A stretch of 64,000 nt of DNA from Dichomitus squalens LYAD-421 SS1 (GCF_000275845.1 NW_006766913.1:253679-317678); one strand, 5' to 3'. Positions 36,110 to 48,646 are shown, counted from the first letter of the stretch. A program made the numbers and translations. The notes: a model not told the origin generated them from the letters alone.

Positions 36110-38296
36110 ATGTCTTCAGGCTTCAGTATTCCCGCCGCACCCTCGCTCGGGAACACCTTTGGTGCTATCATGATCAGCACGTTCGTCTCGTTGATGTACG
36201 GCTTCATTATAATCACTACTCAAGCCACTGACGCGTCGAGACAGGCTGTATGGTCTGACGGCTCATCAGACATTTCGGTATTTCCGGACATACCGTACAG
36301 ACATTCCTCTTTTCAAGACATTAGTATGTCCCCACTGCATATGTTAACGTGCGTCGGGTCTTAATCACTCTTGAATCCTAGGTATTTGCTCTATTGTGAG
36401 AATGTTATTTCTCGCTTAGATTACATGCAGCTGAGTTCCGGAAAAGCACTGCCGACACTTTCCACTCCATCACGCTTATGCATATGTGGTACGTAGTGTC
36501 GCTATGAGGAACGTTCTATCAGCACGCTATACTTCAGGAACATCCAGCTACTACTACTTCGTCATCAATTATTTCAACCCACTCGCCTTGCTCGTGAGTG
36601 TATGGTACGTGCGTTCGACATACAGCGTCACTATGTATCCTTGACTCCTCAAGCTCTTCAGGTCTATCCAGGTAGGTATCGAAACCTGGCTCACTCGTCA
36701 TGACACCTTTGAAACATCGTGTCTCTCTGCAAGGCACTTCCTCTCTCTACGGTGAGTCGACGCCCATACTTGCCCGTGTTGTTGCACACCATATCTGACG
36801 AGGCTCTAGGGAGTCACAGTGCTGCTCACCCAAAGGTGCGCTTCGACCAGCCTGACCATCCTGTCTATGCTCATTATCTTGCAGCTTTTATGTTCGCCGC
36901 ATATATCTTGGTATGCTTTCCTTCTGACCTTGCCGCAGCGAGATACTCACTTTATGTATTTCAGTCGGCAAACATTATCTTCCGGTTGTCGCAGTCGTCG
37001 TATGATTGTTTCCCCGCTGCAGCGCCGAATACTCTATTCACCCCTAAGCAGATCATGTTGATGCTCGTCGAGGTCGGCTTCATTGTCGGTGAGATATTCG
37101 TCAATCCTAGAAGGGCCCCCAGTGCTTATACTTGAACAGCCGCCAGCCTTGAGACGTCAGTAAATTTTCCGTGCTTCATGCTTCGACGAAAGGCAGCCTC
37201 TCATGTCCGGAGTTATGTCTAGCTTCAGCAATGATACTTTCGAGGGCCTGAGCAGCCATACGGTGCGTCTCCAAGTCTACTACTCTCTTATCCTACGTCT
37301 CACAGGTACTGCATACGCTCTCAAACATTGCAGTGGATGGACGCGGCGCTCTTCGCTGTCGCGACATCGGTCGATCTCATATTGACAGGCGCTCTCCTGT
37401 TCATACTAAGAAGTAATCAAACACGGTTCCAACGGTGCGCCCATTATGTTCACAATGACCCCCATGATACAGAACACTGAGTACTAAGGAAATACAGGAC
37501 CAAGACTATATTAGACACCCTGTCGCTATATGCTGTCATCGCCAGTGCGTCTTTCTCCACTTGGGTGCCAGTGACTCATCGTGATTGACGTAATACGCAC
37601 ACAGCTGGTATTAACACGTATTTATCCCTCTTTTTAAGCCGTTTCATCCACAACAAGTGATCTGATGTCTCGTATAGTGCTCTGACCATTCCCGCATTTG
37701 TATGCGTACGTTCCATTTTCCCCGGACGCATCAATACAGGCATCTAGGCTGAACGTATCGAAGTCCATAGTGCTGCCTGAGACTTTCGTCTACTTTGCAA
37801 TCGCCATGCCTGCAATGAAAGGTGGGTTTTTCGTTCATAACAGACATTATTCCTCTGAAGAGCCACGCGGATAACCATCTCAATCCCGCCTCTGCACATA
37901 AGTCTACTCAAACTCGGTGCTTGCAATGCTTAACTGTCGTCAAGCACTGTCCGAGCACACCTCAAGCGGTTCCCACTACACGCCAGCCATTGGGATGAGC
38001 ACCATCAAGCGCAAGGATCGGAGTGGAGGAGCGAGCGCAACGCAGGATTCGGTAAGTTGATTACCCTAGATGACGTGATCAACTTAGGGCTAATACAGGA
38101 TCATGGGAAGACATCACTCCCGTCTTCCTATGCGATCGTCAGAATAGAGACGGCGAAGTCTGCAGCACAGGAAAACATAGTTCTCGATGAGAGGAAGGAT
38201 GTGAATATGAGCCCAAGTATGAATCTGAGAGACGACTCGGAGGTGTTTGAGAGAAGCCGGAAAGATGATCTGCAAGCTGTGGGGTACATAGTATGA
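36110..38296 (+). CDS. DUF6534-type multi-pass membrane protein, copy B
   Basis: The start is MSSGFSIPAAPSLGNTFGAI. The exon after the first intron reads LYGLTAHQTFRYFRTYRTD. Further exons give DTFHSITLMHMW, YYYFVINYFNPLALLVSVW, SIQ, GVTVLLTQ and SFYVRRIYL, then MDAALFAVATSVDLILTGAL, LFILRSNQTRFQRTKTILD, TLSLYAVIAS and IVLPETFVYFAIAMPAMKVY, and SNSVLAMLNCRQ, so the whole family pattern is present. The last intron (38052-38098) links QDS to DHGKTSLPSSYAIVRIETAK, giving a charged tail that ends AVGYIV at 38296. That tail is longer than those of copies C-D. No disabling change was found. It is separated from copies C-E by the oxidoreductase gene and 4 kb of non-coding DNA. Confidence 0.72.
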
Positions 38297-39009
38297 GGTC
38301 GGCGTGTGCGACGAACCTCACGGCCTTCAATCTCTCATATACACTACGTCTGCATTGGTTATGAAGGGTGTAATCTTGACAATGTATCTAGCCTTGACCG
38401 GATTGAAAGCAACACAACTACCTGCGTACCACCCCGCCGGACCTGACTGTACATCACCCAGAGAGACGGTCAAGCACGGGGTCTCCAACATACAGAGAGT
38501 TATAGTACACCCAGTCACTGTCACCTAGCTCCGCTGCTCCGGACCCGGCCCAACCGGCGCTCTGATACCAGAAACAGGGTTGGCGGTCGCTACCCTCCAA
38601 AAAAGGAGCAAAAACGCTGATGTCACATAATTTGTCAGCACTGATATTCCGTTTTGGGGCTTAGGGACTGGGGTCCGGAGCTGGGCGCCGGGACCAGGAC
38701 CGGGAAAGGCGTACATTCCCGGTCCATTTCTCTGTCCCGGTTTGGGTCCGGGGCATTGGCCAATGCCCGTCGTGATGTACCGTCATAGCCGTGCTCCGCT
38801 CTGGCTCGGAGTTACATAGAACGTCCGGCTTTGAGGACCGACTGCGTGTGCAAAGAGTCACATACGGGCCCATCGCCATGAAAACAGCTGCCAAATTCCG
38901 GACTTCGGCTCCGCACGGCGCTCTAGTAAGTCAAATCTTGAAGTATTGTGCTTCCGGCGTCGGCTCTTTCGCCTGACTGACCCTCACCACCACTATCGAC
39001 CTCAGCACC
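38297..39009. other. intergenic with GC-rich repetitive segment
   Basis: Between 38,525 and 38,770 the motif GGACC/CCGG recurs in both orientations (CTCCGGACCCGG, GGGTCCGGAGC, GGGACCAGGACCGGG, CCCGGTCC, GGTCCGGGG), unlike the surrounding AT-richer DNA. It may be a fragment of a transposable element or a GC-rich regulatory tract upstream of the oxidoreductase. No coding frame is supported. Confidence 0.4.
38751..38768. promoter_or_regulatory. 18-bp perfect palindrome with CCAAT/ATTGG core
   Basis: GGGCATTGGCCAATGCCC equals its own reverse complement and embeds ATTGG and CCAAT back to back. It lies 242 bases upstream of the oxidoreductase start codon. CCAAT is the site of the HAP/NF-Y complex, but such use here is inference. 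Confidence 0.35.
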
Positions 39010-40559
39010 ATGGCCCCAGTCACTAATGGACGCTATGTTTTCAACGAGTACCCTACCGGTACGTCTATCGCTTAGGTTAAAACCTGGGAACCTCGCTGCA
39101 TCACAACGTGATTTCCGTTAGGCTATCCAGTTCTTGACAAGACCCTCAGTTATGACGCCACCAACGCCATAGACCTCTGGAACGTCCCTCTCAATGGCGG
39201 AACCCTCATCAAGGTCCTCGTGTTGTCTATCGATCCATTCCTTCGGAACCGCATGGATATGCCGGATCCCGAGGCTGCATTCAGTGTAAGGTATTGCTGC
39301 CCTCGCCACTTCTAAAGAGACTTATCAGATACACCACATCCAGTGGTCCTTCAAGAAAGGCGAGCCGTGTGTACTCCATCTGCTATCGCCCTGCTCCATT
39401 TGCTGAACCCTTGACCATAGAATCGAGGGTTACGGTGTGGGAGTCGTCCTCCGCACGGAGAACTCGGCCTTGAAGAAAGGCGATCTCGTCTATGGACTCT
39501 ACGGTGAGTTCATCCCCGGCTTCCAAATTCAGTTTCACTCATTCTCTGCTTCCACTCTGGCAGATTTTCAGGAGTATGTAATCTGGCCTGGACTTCCCGC
39601 CAACGGCATCTCGCGTGTCCTGGAGAATAAGGAGAACCTCCCATTGTCGGCTTATGTAGGCGTGGCTGGAATGCCTGGTATGTACAATACGCCACGGTGA
39701 ACCTATCTAACATGTCTATCCAGGCCAGACCGCATACTACGGCTGGAAGGAGTACGCATCGCCCAAGAATGGCGAAGTCGCATTTGTCACTACCGGCGCC
39801 GGTATGAATTTCTGGATCGTATCATGTAGTCGTACTGGAACCACCTGTTTCTTATGTGCTAGGTCCGATCGGAGCGTAAGTCGCCGTACTCTGTTTACTC
39901 AGCTTCAATTACTCATTGCCGTATTGTGGTGCAGTACCGTCATCCAATTTGCCAAAGCCGCGGGCCTCAAGGTCATCGCATCGGCCGGATCCGACGAGAA
40001 GGTCGCGTACATGAAGTCCATCGGCGCCGATGTGGCCTTCAACTACAAGACCACTAAGACTGCCACAGTCCTCCAGAAGGAAGGTCCCATCAACATGTGG
40101 GTATATCGAACTCAGACGGCTATTACCGGTCGTTGATTTGAGATAACTAGATTCTGGGACAACGTCGGTGGGGAGACCTTTGAGGCGGCCATCGAATACG
40201 CCGCAACCGGCGCGCGCTTCCTTGTAAGCGACTCATGGCCTCTGCGAGCCTGACTCATCTTTCCTCCGTAGCAATGCGGCTCGGCGTCTACGTATAACGC
40301 GACCGAAGTGTACCCCGTGAAGAACCTCACCAAGATCACTGTGAAGGAGCTGCACATTCACGGCTTCAACGTCGCCGGAAGTCTAGCTACGAAGTACCGC
40401 GAGGAGTTCTACGCAACAGTGCCTGGACAGATCGCTCGCGGAGAACTAAAGTACAAGGAGTATGTCCTCCGTGGATTAAACTTGGCGGGCCAAGGTCTCC
40501 TCGACGTCTTAACCGGGAAGAATTTCGGGAAGTGCGTCATCATCGTCGCGGATGAATGA
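39010..40559 (+). CDS. NADP-dependent medium-chain oxidoreductase (alkenal/prostaglandin reductase type)
   Basis: The start MAPVTNGRYVFNEYPTGYPV (first intron inside GYPV) is followed by NVPLNGGTLIKVLVLSIDPF and LRNRMDMPDP, IEGYGVGVVLRTENSALKKG, DLVYGLYDFQEYVIWPG, VGVAGMPGQTAYYGWKEYAS, and the nucleotide-binding segment FVTTGAGPIGATVIQFAKAA with GLKVIASAGSDEKV. Next are IFWDNVGGETFEAAIEYAAT and the C-terminus RGELKYKEYVLRGLNLAGQG leading to VIIVADE-stop. Order and motifs fit the zinc-independent MDR branch (leukotriene B4 dehydrogenase / NADP-dependent alkenal double-bond reductase), which reduces alpha,beta-unsaturated carbonyls in the cytosol. The family is about 340-350 aa, as here. Around nine short introns are present. 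A decayed duplicate of its last exon and 3' flank lies 3 kb downstream. Confidence 0.85.
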
Positions 40560-43387
40560 TCGCGCAGTGTCGAGGTATGCAAAGAGAATAGCTTGCGAAG
40601 GGGCGGCCTTTGGAGATATCGGGTCGTTTGGTACATGCTGTCATCTCAACGGTTCTCGCTGCCACATTGATGATTGATCGAAGGATCGTATACACATTCC
40701 ACGAGCACGCCCTCTTTCTGGTGACCTTGAGACTTTAGGACCCAGGGAACGTGATGCTCGGGTGTGCGATATCACTGCCGAGATGCTAGTCGCTATATAC
40801 AGGCAACCCTCCCATCGTCTTGAATTCGAGGGGATCACGGTATGCGTGGGACTAGCAAAGAGCTGCGCGAGGTTGCCCATCCCAGAAGTTGATGGACTAT
40901 GGTAAAGGCGTGAGGGTAAGGGTGCTGGTGCGCATGCAAGCGGGGTTTCGGACGGTGGCAACGTGAGCCCCAATGCCGGTGCAAGGGGTGCTTGTGGTGC
41001 AGGAGAGGACGACCAGGAGTGGATGGCGCGGTGACAGTAAGTCGCACTGTTGCATACGGAGCGAGCAAGGCTCGTTGTCACTGTCATGCTACGAGTGCCT
41101 GTCCCAGGATGAATGTTCGCAGTACTAGTAGCCTTGAAGGCATCGGTGAGCTGTATTTCTGATCAACATGAGACCAAGGGTACATACCATACCGAGCGGT
41201 CCAGCTAATTACACAAAGACATTCTGTAAGACGAGACGCTCCCACCATCTATAGTACAGGAGCCCACTCACTAATGCGCACAGTCCCATCCCGGATCCCC
41301 AAGCGTTTCCACGGCTGCGGATGTCATAAGACGGGGGTATTACAGCAAGTCGTAACACATATCGTCAATCTCTTCTCGCTGAGGCCTGGTCCAGCATCGG
41401 CGGTTGAAGGCTAAGCTGCTGCCCAAATAATCGCCTCTGTCTAGCATACGTCCGGAACTGACTCAGCTCTAGGACCTCGGGAGGAATATGGGACTGACGA
41501 GGATCAGAGGGAAAAGCTTCTCCAGATCACCGCCGGGTGTAATGACATCAGCGAAGACTCTACGTTGTATGGTGATGCGGAACGCCTAGTCACGCTTATG
41601 TTTGAAGACCTGTCGCATCCAGCCAGCTAGCACGGCGGTAGGGGCAAGCCGATGAGCGTTTCGAATACGCCACATGCCTCAAAGCTAGGCGCACTTACGA
41701 ACGAGGGGCTCGTAGAAGCGAGAGTTGCCGCACGACCGAGACTGGGCCATCCGACAACGTAGACGCAGTAGTACACTGGAAGCTTGTGTACAGTATCAAT
41801 ATCACACGAGGGTTGCGGCTTCGTGAGCATCGCTGAAGGCAGTTGAGTAGACAGCACGGTCCAGTCATTTACAACGACGTCGCCTGCTTAGGCGGGAGGT
41901 CCCGTTGCATTGCTGTTGTCGACTCTCGAGCCGAAGTCGAGATTTTACAGACACAGGGGCAGTCTAGGGCGTTTCGAGCACATGCCCGAGATAGTCGTCA
42001 GTCCACGCGAGAAAGAAAGCTAACTCGAAGAGCGCGCAATAGGCCGTCAAGCGAGGCACAGCGACGAACTTCTGAACCGTGGGATTGATCTGTTTTCGCT
42101 CGCCTCCACATAAGTGAGAGAGCGAAAGGCACCGTCGGAGAAAGACCTTGCCAGATAGCGGGATGTATTCGTCTATCAATATATCACCCGTGGAGGCGTA
42201 TGACTCCGCGGCAAGGTCCGTCGATAGGCCTGATCCGCGGACGCACCATCACGTGTCTCATTTCTGCTGCCCACGCTCGGCTACCGCCGGTGAGCACACC
42301 TGGTCGTTCCCTGCTACTCTCAGGCTACATATGCCTTTGGAAACCACTTGCCCTCATCCACCACCCCGATCGTATGGTCACATCCTTTGATTCTTGTGGG
42401 ACAAGTTTTGTATGTTTTCCGTCTGTCTCTGTCTATTTCGACTTTCTTTATACTCCATGCTACCGCTTTCTCATTCACCGCAAGGACGCGCGGCTGTGAC
42501 TGCCCATCCCCGCACGGCTTTTCTCGGTCGCGTAGGTTGTTCGCTATGTCACCCCACGACCTCTCTGCCGACGCTGAAAGGCGTAGTTCTATCCATACAG
42601 CTTTTCTGTCCCCCAAGCTGCTTTCCTTTTTTGCGACGCTCGTTCTGGTGCTCCTGTTGACCCACAATTGCAACTCGTCTCCTGCTATGGCGCCTTCGGC
42701 CTTCCGTTCATGCAGTCTGCCCTTTCATACACATTACATCCAGCTTCGCGGAAGGCAATTTTCTCGCTCGCAACGTCGTCGACGGCCCCTTTGCCCTACG
42801 ACGCTGAGCTTAAGTTCAATCCGGCGCCGCAGCTCACAGCTACTTCCGCTTTTTCCCCTGCGGTCTGCACACGCCCCTCAGCCCGCCTCTTTGGGAAAAG
42901 GTTTGGTGAAGTCCTCTCTTCGGGGCGGATCTCCGCTCACACGTGCTGTGCAGAGTCAGTCTATGCACCTCAGCGCACTTAACTGTATGTCGGCACGTGC
43001 TTGTTGAGCCGTTCTACGGAACGCGTTCTGCTCTTTTTAACGCTTCTTCCTATCGGCTGGATTCCCTCGTGGACGCGTGTGTCTACCTGTTCTTAGTGCT
43101 CTTGGGTGTCTCGTCTCACTTCCTTTCCTCCGCCCTTCTCGTTTACCGTGATGGGCCGAAGTACCCCCTGAGTGCCCAACTGAACATAAATGAACATGTT
43201 GCCTTACCTTCGCAGGGCGTCGCCTCCCCCTCCCGTGTGCGAGCGGGACGCTGCAGCGTGTTATTCAAAGCCAGCTGCTAATAATAGAACATGTGCAACC
43301 TGGTGAGTCGGCTAACCGGGGGCCGAGGTCATCATTGAAAAATATCGTGCAACGGGAGTCCGTCGATGAGGACTCCTCCTCACCACC
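40560..43387. other. intergenic, 2.8 kb, no gene recognised
   Basis: The first 260 bases are the source of a duplicated flank. From about 42,300 to 43,260 the plus strand is strongly pyrimidine-rich and stays open for up to 219 codons (42,348-43,007). The translation is low-complexity Ser/Arg/Leu without a family match or splice signals, so I leave it uncalled. Confidence 0.35.
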
Positions 43388-43638
43388 AATATCTATCCTG
43401 TTCAGAACCTCAGTCAACTTACTATGCAGGAGCTGCGCATTCAGTGTCTCACGGTCGTCGGAAGCTTAGCTTCGCAGTATCGCGACGTCTCGAACACGAC
43501 AGTGCCTGGACAGATCGCTCTCGGGGAGATAAAGTACAAGGAATGTATCGTGCGTGGATCAGACAAAGCGGGCCAAGGTCTCCTCCACGTCTAAAGCGAG
43601 GAAGATTTGGGGAAATGCGTCATCGTTGTTACGGATGA
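43388..43638 (+). pseudogene. decayed duplicate of the oxidoreductase last exon
   Basis: Translation of 43,388 onward reads QNLSQLTMQELRIQCLTVVG, SLASQYRDVSNTTVPGQIAL and GEIKYKECIVRGSDKAGQGL, then LHV-stop. This is colinear with the intact gene's KNLTKITVKELHIHGFNVAG ... TVPGQIARGELKYKEYVLRG ... AGQGLLDVLTGKNFGKCVII. A one-base loss after CACGTC brings in TAA (43592-43594). The remaining bases still match in another frame (GGGGAAATGCGTCATCGTTG against GGGAAGTGCGTCATCATCG). The upstream exons of the gene are absent, so this is a non-functional fragment. Confidence 0.8.
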
Positions 43639-43930
43639 ACGAACGTCGGGTCATGAGGTATGCAGAGAGATGATCTTGTGGCTGCGGCAAGGGATATTGA
43701 GACGCTTAAGAACGTCGATCGAGCCTGCCATGTTCTGACGGCTGTCATCTTGGCGGTCCCCGCTGCCACATCGATGATTGATCGAGGGATCGTAAGTACA
43801 CCCACTCCCTTCTGGCGACCTGGAACATTTTCGTGCCGTTTCCGCCTTCCAAGATGATCGGATGGTCGCGTGAGCGAGTTTACTACAAGATGCTAGTGGC
43901 CGTATATACAGGCAGGCACCCCATCGGTAT
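43639..43930 (+). repeat. duplicated 3' flank of the oxidoreductase gene
   Basis: Sequence similarity to the intact locus continues past the coding part. GCCACATCGATGATTGATCG (about 43,767) matches GCCACATTGATGATTGATCG (about 40,661). GATGCTAGTGGCCGTATATA (about 43,889) matches GATGCTAGTCGCTATATACA (about 40,782). Coding remnant plus flank thus make a duplicated block of about 540 bases, direct orientation, 3.1 kb apart. Confidence 0.75.
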
Positions 43931-44836
43931 AAGCGCCAAGAGTACTGTGAGGGCGAGACGGAAAAAGGAATTTTGGGGTTGCCGCCGCCACAGATCCGGG
44001 GGGGGCACACCTCCTTTGCCGAAATTCGATGGCGGCCGCTCTTTCATGATTTGGAGTCGATAAAAATCACACCATGCAGATTTTCAGATGTTCGAGATTC
44101 TCCAGCGTAAATCTCAGCTCATATATGTATGTAACTACATGGCAGGCTTCGCCTCGGGCGAAGTACCGCGTTGGTGTAGCGCGCCTCCCGAGCACCGACA
44201 TCAGAGGATGAGTACTCCGGGTCTTTTGTCGCTCGAAGTGTTCCTATGTCTCAGCGCTCATACAGTCTCCATACATCGTTGTTACCGTGCGGACGTACCG
44301 GTTCTCGGGAGGCCTTCTCGCCGTTGACCAGCATCCTCCCGCTGTGAGTAAGCGCGCCGGGAGTCCAGGCCTCGTTCGAGACCGCACAAATCCATGTATA
44401 TGAACCATCTGAACAATGGGAGTCGCAATTCATACATGACGACTATACTAACAATGACAGTTCTGTCTGTCGTAGTCCTTCGAAAGCTATCAGTGGCGAT
44501 GTTCCTGAGCCACGAACCAGCGTCTCAATCCGACTCGGGAAGCCTCCGTCTTGGAAAATTGGGGAGGATGAGTAAGCATCCTCAAAGAGCGTGCCATGCG
44601 CCAGGGGCACCTCAATCGGGGCGTCCAGGGACCTCGTCCCGCGGTGAGAACAGCCACGACATCCCATCATGTCTACATGCTAGCGACGGGATTCGAGAAT
44701 GACGGCGTGGGAATCCGCTCATCGGATACTTGACGGTATTTATCCCCACAACCGCTCGCATGCATCTCCGAGTCGGTCTCACTTCCTTCTCGCTGTCGCT
44801 CGGGTACTATCTGGTCCTTGCAAGAGTGGACAGAAT
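43931..44836. other. intergenic upstream of the DUF6534 tandem array
   Basis: No coding segment was recognised. Short open frames only (up to 102 codons). It should include the promoter of copy C. Confidence 0.35.
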
Positions 44837-46988
44837 ATGTCCGCAAACGTCACCGCCACGGCCCCAGCGGTGCCTGCGCTGGACAACTCGTTCGGGGCTA
44901 TTCTCATCGGAACCTTCATTGGTCTAACGTGAGTTGGTACGACTGCTTCGCAAAACTTCCGTTAGCTGACCTGTGACACGCAAACATCTGATCTAGGATG
45001 TATGGTCTATCTTTGGGCCAGATGTTCCGATATTTCCACGCCTACGCCGGAGACACGTTGATTCTCAAGGGCACGGTAAGCCAGACATCGTCGTATAGCC
45101 CTGCTTGGATCCAGCTGACAACGCCTCGCTCGCATTCTATATATGACTCCTCTCAGGTCCTCTGTCTCTCGTACGTGATCAAGGAGCGCTTTCATTGCAA
45201 TAGCTGACTCGTATGACACAGCATACTGGACACCTTCCATTCTATCGCTTGTATGCACGCATCGTGAGCCCGGCTTCCACATACACTTGCTCTCGCTGTC
45301 TGACGGCCAAGGTAGCTATCATTATCTTGTAAACAACTATTTTAGGCCGCAAGTCCTGCTCGTCGGGGTATGGTATGTTGTCCCCATTGTCAGATTGTTT
45401 CCGTAACAAGGTCTGACTGCATTACCGCAGGTCCGTTCGAGTGAGTTAGCAGATGTCTAGATTGAATGCTACTCTGATGCTCCCCTTTACCATCAGATCT
45501 TGGCCCCGGTCACTGTAAGTGGTGTAGGATCTCGCGCTTGGGGCTGGAGGTGATATTTTTTGCTATCTGTGCAGGGAGTCACCGTGCTCGTCGCTCAGTC
45601 GTATGTCTTCTGAGTCATGCATGCCTTGATCAGGATCTCTTTGCTAAGTTTTGTCTCGATAGCTTCTACGCTCGTAGGATCTATCGTCGTGCGTCCAACT
45701 AGTTTCGGTGCGCATACACGAAGCTCACGGTGCTCCGTCGTAGTTGGTTCTGGCTACGCTTTTGTCGTGATCCCTATCGTATGTTATCCTTGTCTGTGTC
45801 CGTACTCAGCCTTCTGACCCTCATATAGATACTGTTCATGCTTGGCTCTGTCGGTGAGTGCTGCCGCCGAAGCATGACTGCTGGTCAGCCATTTATGAGA
45901 GCTGCGCAATAGGTTTCACGATCGGTCAGTGTTGCCATCCTCTCAATTGTTCAGATATTTATCTCACCGCGTTCTGTGCAGCTGCTAGTTACGAAATGTC
46001 AGTCTTTCTTCTAATGGTGCCCATGTGCCGTCTGACGAACAACGCTGTAGCTTTGCACAAGCGACGTTCGCCAAATTTGAGCATTACACCGTACGACGCT
46101 GAAAGACGCCCCCGGGTTGTGTAACGATACTGAAGGATCGCATCCGCAGTGGCTCATGTCCGGCGGGTTCGCGTGCTCGCTGGCCACCGATGTAGTGCTT
46201 ACCGTGACTCTGATTGCCTTTCTTATGCGGAGCCGCACTGCGTTTAAAAAGTAAGTACACGAACGTGCTCAGCTGTTGGATGGAAGCTCAGTCGTCTCCA
46301 GGACGAACTCGATGCTTAGCGTTCTGGTGGTATATACAATCAACACAGGTGAGCTCGTTAAGTTAGCAGTTTACGATTGATGCAGGTTTCATACGGCGGC
46401 TGGTCTAGGGCTTCTCACGAGGTAGATACCTGATGTACTCGCGGAACGATCTGGAGTTGATATGGCTTCCTCTCAGCGCCCTCAGCCTCGCATCGCTAGC
46501 GTTCGTGAGTCGCACAAAGTCCTTGTTTTCTTGAGGCGATATGAATATACTGCTAGGGTCTATCGCAACCGGAACACATGATCTGGATCGCGGTTAACAT
46601 GCTCGCCACAAAATGTGAGCACCTCCCTACTTCGCACTTTCAACAGCGGCGCTGATATTTGCCCTTAGCCTATGTCAACGCCGTGCTCGCTGTGTACGTA
46701 ATTTTCACATGCTCATAAGGCAGAGGAGCTTGATTCATTCCCCTTCTGCGCAGTGTCAACTCCCGTCGCGGAGTCGCGGAGTCAACACGGGAGACTGGTG
46801 GCTTCGGCACCTTCGGCTTGACTGCGCAGCAGCAAGTATCTCAGCGTATTCCGGCGCGGATGGACACCTTCCGTGCGTCGGCTGTGCAGAGGGACGTCAT
46901 TGACGTCCATTGGGACAATCCCCCTGAGGATGACGTGCCGATGAAAAATCATGGGGTTGAATCGAAGCGAGACGGAGACGTGGTGTAA
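44837..46988 (+). CDS. DUF6534-type multi-pass membrane protein, copy C
   Basis: ATG 44837 opens MSANVTATAPAVPALDNSFG, then AILIGTFIGLTMYGLSLGQM, FRYFHAYAGDTLILKGT, ILDTFHSIACMHAS, YHYLVNNYFRPQVLLVGVW, SVR, GVTVLVAQSFYARRIYR, WLMSGGFACSLATDVVLTVT (with local variation), LIAFLMRSRTAFKK, NSMLSVLVVYTINTGLLTR, EHMIWIAVNMLATKSYVNAV and LAVVNSRRG. The tail GGFGTFGLTAQQQVSQRIPA then RMDTFRASAVQRDVIDVHWD ends DGDVV-stop at 46988. The tail aligns with that of copy D (FGLSTQLQSSQRLPIRMEHF ... DAIDVHW), so C and D are the closest pair. At least ten short introns occur. I saw no inactivating change. Confidence 0.74.
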
Positions 46989-48646
46989 ATTCTCGGTGGC
47001 TGTAGCGTTAGTCTTTCGACGTGTAATCTTCGAGAGCAGGCCTCTGGCTGAACGTTTGTTAGATATTGGACTGTATGATAGTACTAATTAGAGAAGTTTC
47101 GAAGAGGTTACGGGATGTTCCTCATTTGTCTGCGCGTTCATGAGGCGGAGGGCATGATCGCGGAACTGATGCCCTGTGTGGATATCGGCTTCTAATCTTT
47201 AGTAGCCTCCATGGTAGATAACAGTCTGCGATGGAGACTCCTTTCCTTGCGCTCATTGCACCTGAGCGTACGTGACGCCAGCAATGAGTCCCAGTTGCTA
47301 TCTTGGTTCGCCGTGCGGATATGGTGACTTTCTATTCAGACAGTGTATCCTTCATCAATTCTATGAGTCTCAGTCTCATTGACTGACTTTGCTGCGGTAG
47401 TTACGTTTCTCCATGTAATAGAGGCTTGAGCCTCGGTACGCTCGGACTGCCAGCAGTGATCATTGCGCGCTCACTGAGTCTGGGCGGACATAGCACCAGA
47501 CTATGCCGTATGCTCCGCATCAAAGGTGCTCTGTGTCTCATACAAGTCTAAGAAAGACCTTCATCTCGACTCGAACAAAAAGATCCTGGATGAGATGTAA
47601 TGGCAGTCCGTGCGTTCACAGGCGGCATTGGCCGGCGTCTATTGTACCAAATCGAGGAATCCGATTTTGATTGATGCAATGCGATAGTAAGTAAGCGCAT
47701 TCGAAGGCTACCTCATCTCCACGTTTCTCTTCACTGCTAAGGACCTTTCTCGAACCATGTACCGGCGATACGTTGAGAGGTCTGCTCGTATCATTCTGCC
47801 AATGTGGGGCTTGAACCTATTGCGCCCTGGTGCAGAGACGCATGAATCTCGATGCTGCCATGCCACTCCCACGCACCCGGTTTCACCTTTCACCGACGCC
47901 GCTCTTCTGCAGAACTTGGGCGTGATGATGAGAGAAGATCAGCTCTTCGGTCTTTCTGGGCGCTCTTAATTCCCGCCAGCTGTCTGCGTGTTACTATCTC
48001 CTTCGCTGTTCCTCGCGCTTCAGCACACTCGGTCCTCCGACCACTCGAGCTTGAGCTCGAAGATGATCTCCTCTCCAATCTGGCGGATCTTCTCCAGGCC
48101 TGTCCATGAACCGTGCTGGTGTATAGTCATCATCAAATGGTTTCATGGCCATATCATGGTCTCACGATGGCCTGTCGTTCTGTGGACAATTTGAGCATCA
48201 TCTGCGTGATTCCTCGAGCGGGGGCTTCTGTCCCGGCGCTGTGTCCCACACCAGAATAGATCCGCGGGTCACTACGATACCATGCCCTCTGCGGATATGC
48301 GGTCAACGGGCGCATTTCTTGAGCGTGCTTCTCAAAACACTGGTAGCTATGGCCAAGATGCTATTTCACAGACACCGCTGAGAATGATCTCACACCGCAC
48401 CCTGCGAAGAAGAGCGCTCACATCTGCCATCTAGATGATATTCTTCCTTCTTTGTTAGATGGTCCACTACAATACTTCAGTTCGACAGGGACCTCTTCTC
48501 TTCCAAGATACTCGCTTGCTGAGAACAGATTGTCAAGATCGGTGGCGTCTTTGTGCGTGGCATCGCAGATGAGCTGCCCTTTCTCCGGCCTATTGACGCG
48601 CCAATGCCCCTTACTCTCTGTCCTCGCGTTGTGCCTCTTCAAAACA
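46989..48646. other. intergenic inside the tandem array
   Basis: 1.66 kb between copies C and D with no recognisable exon. I looked for a decayed family member and found none. Confidence 0.35.

Noticed and set aside
42348..43007. 219-codon plus-strand open frame
   Set aside because: The sequence is pyrimidine-rich, giving a Ser/Leu/Arg-rich translation with no family resemblance, no neighbouring splice-compatible exons and an overlapping frame of similar quality.
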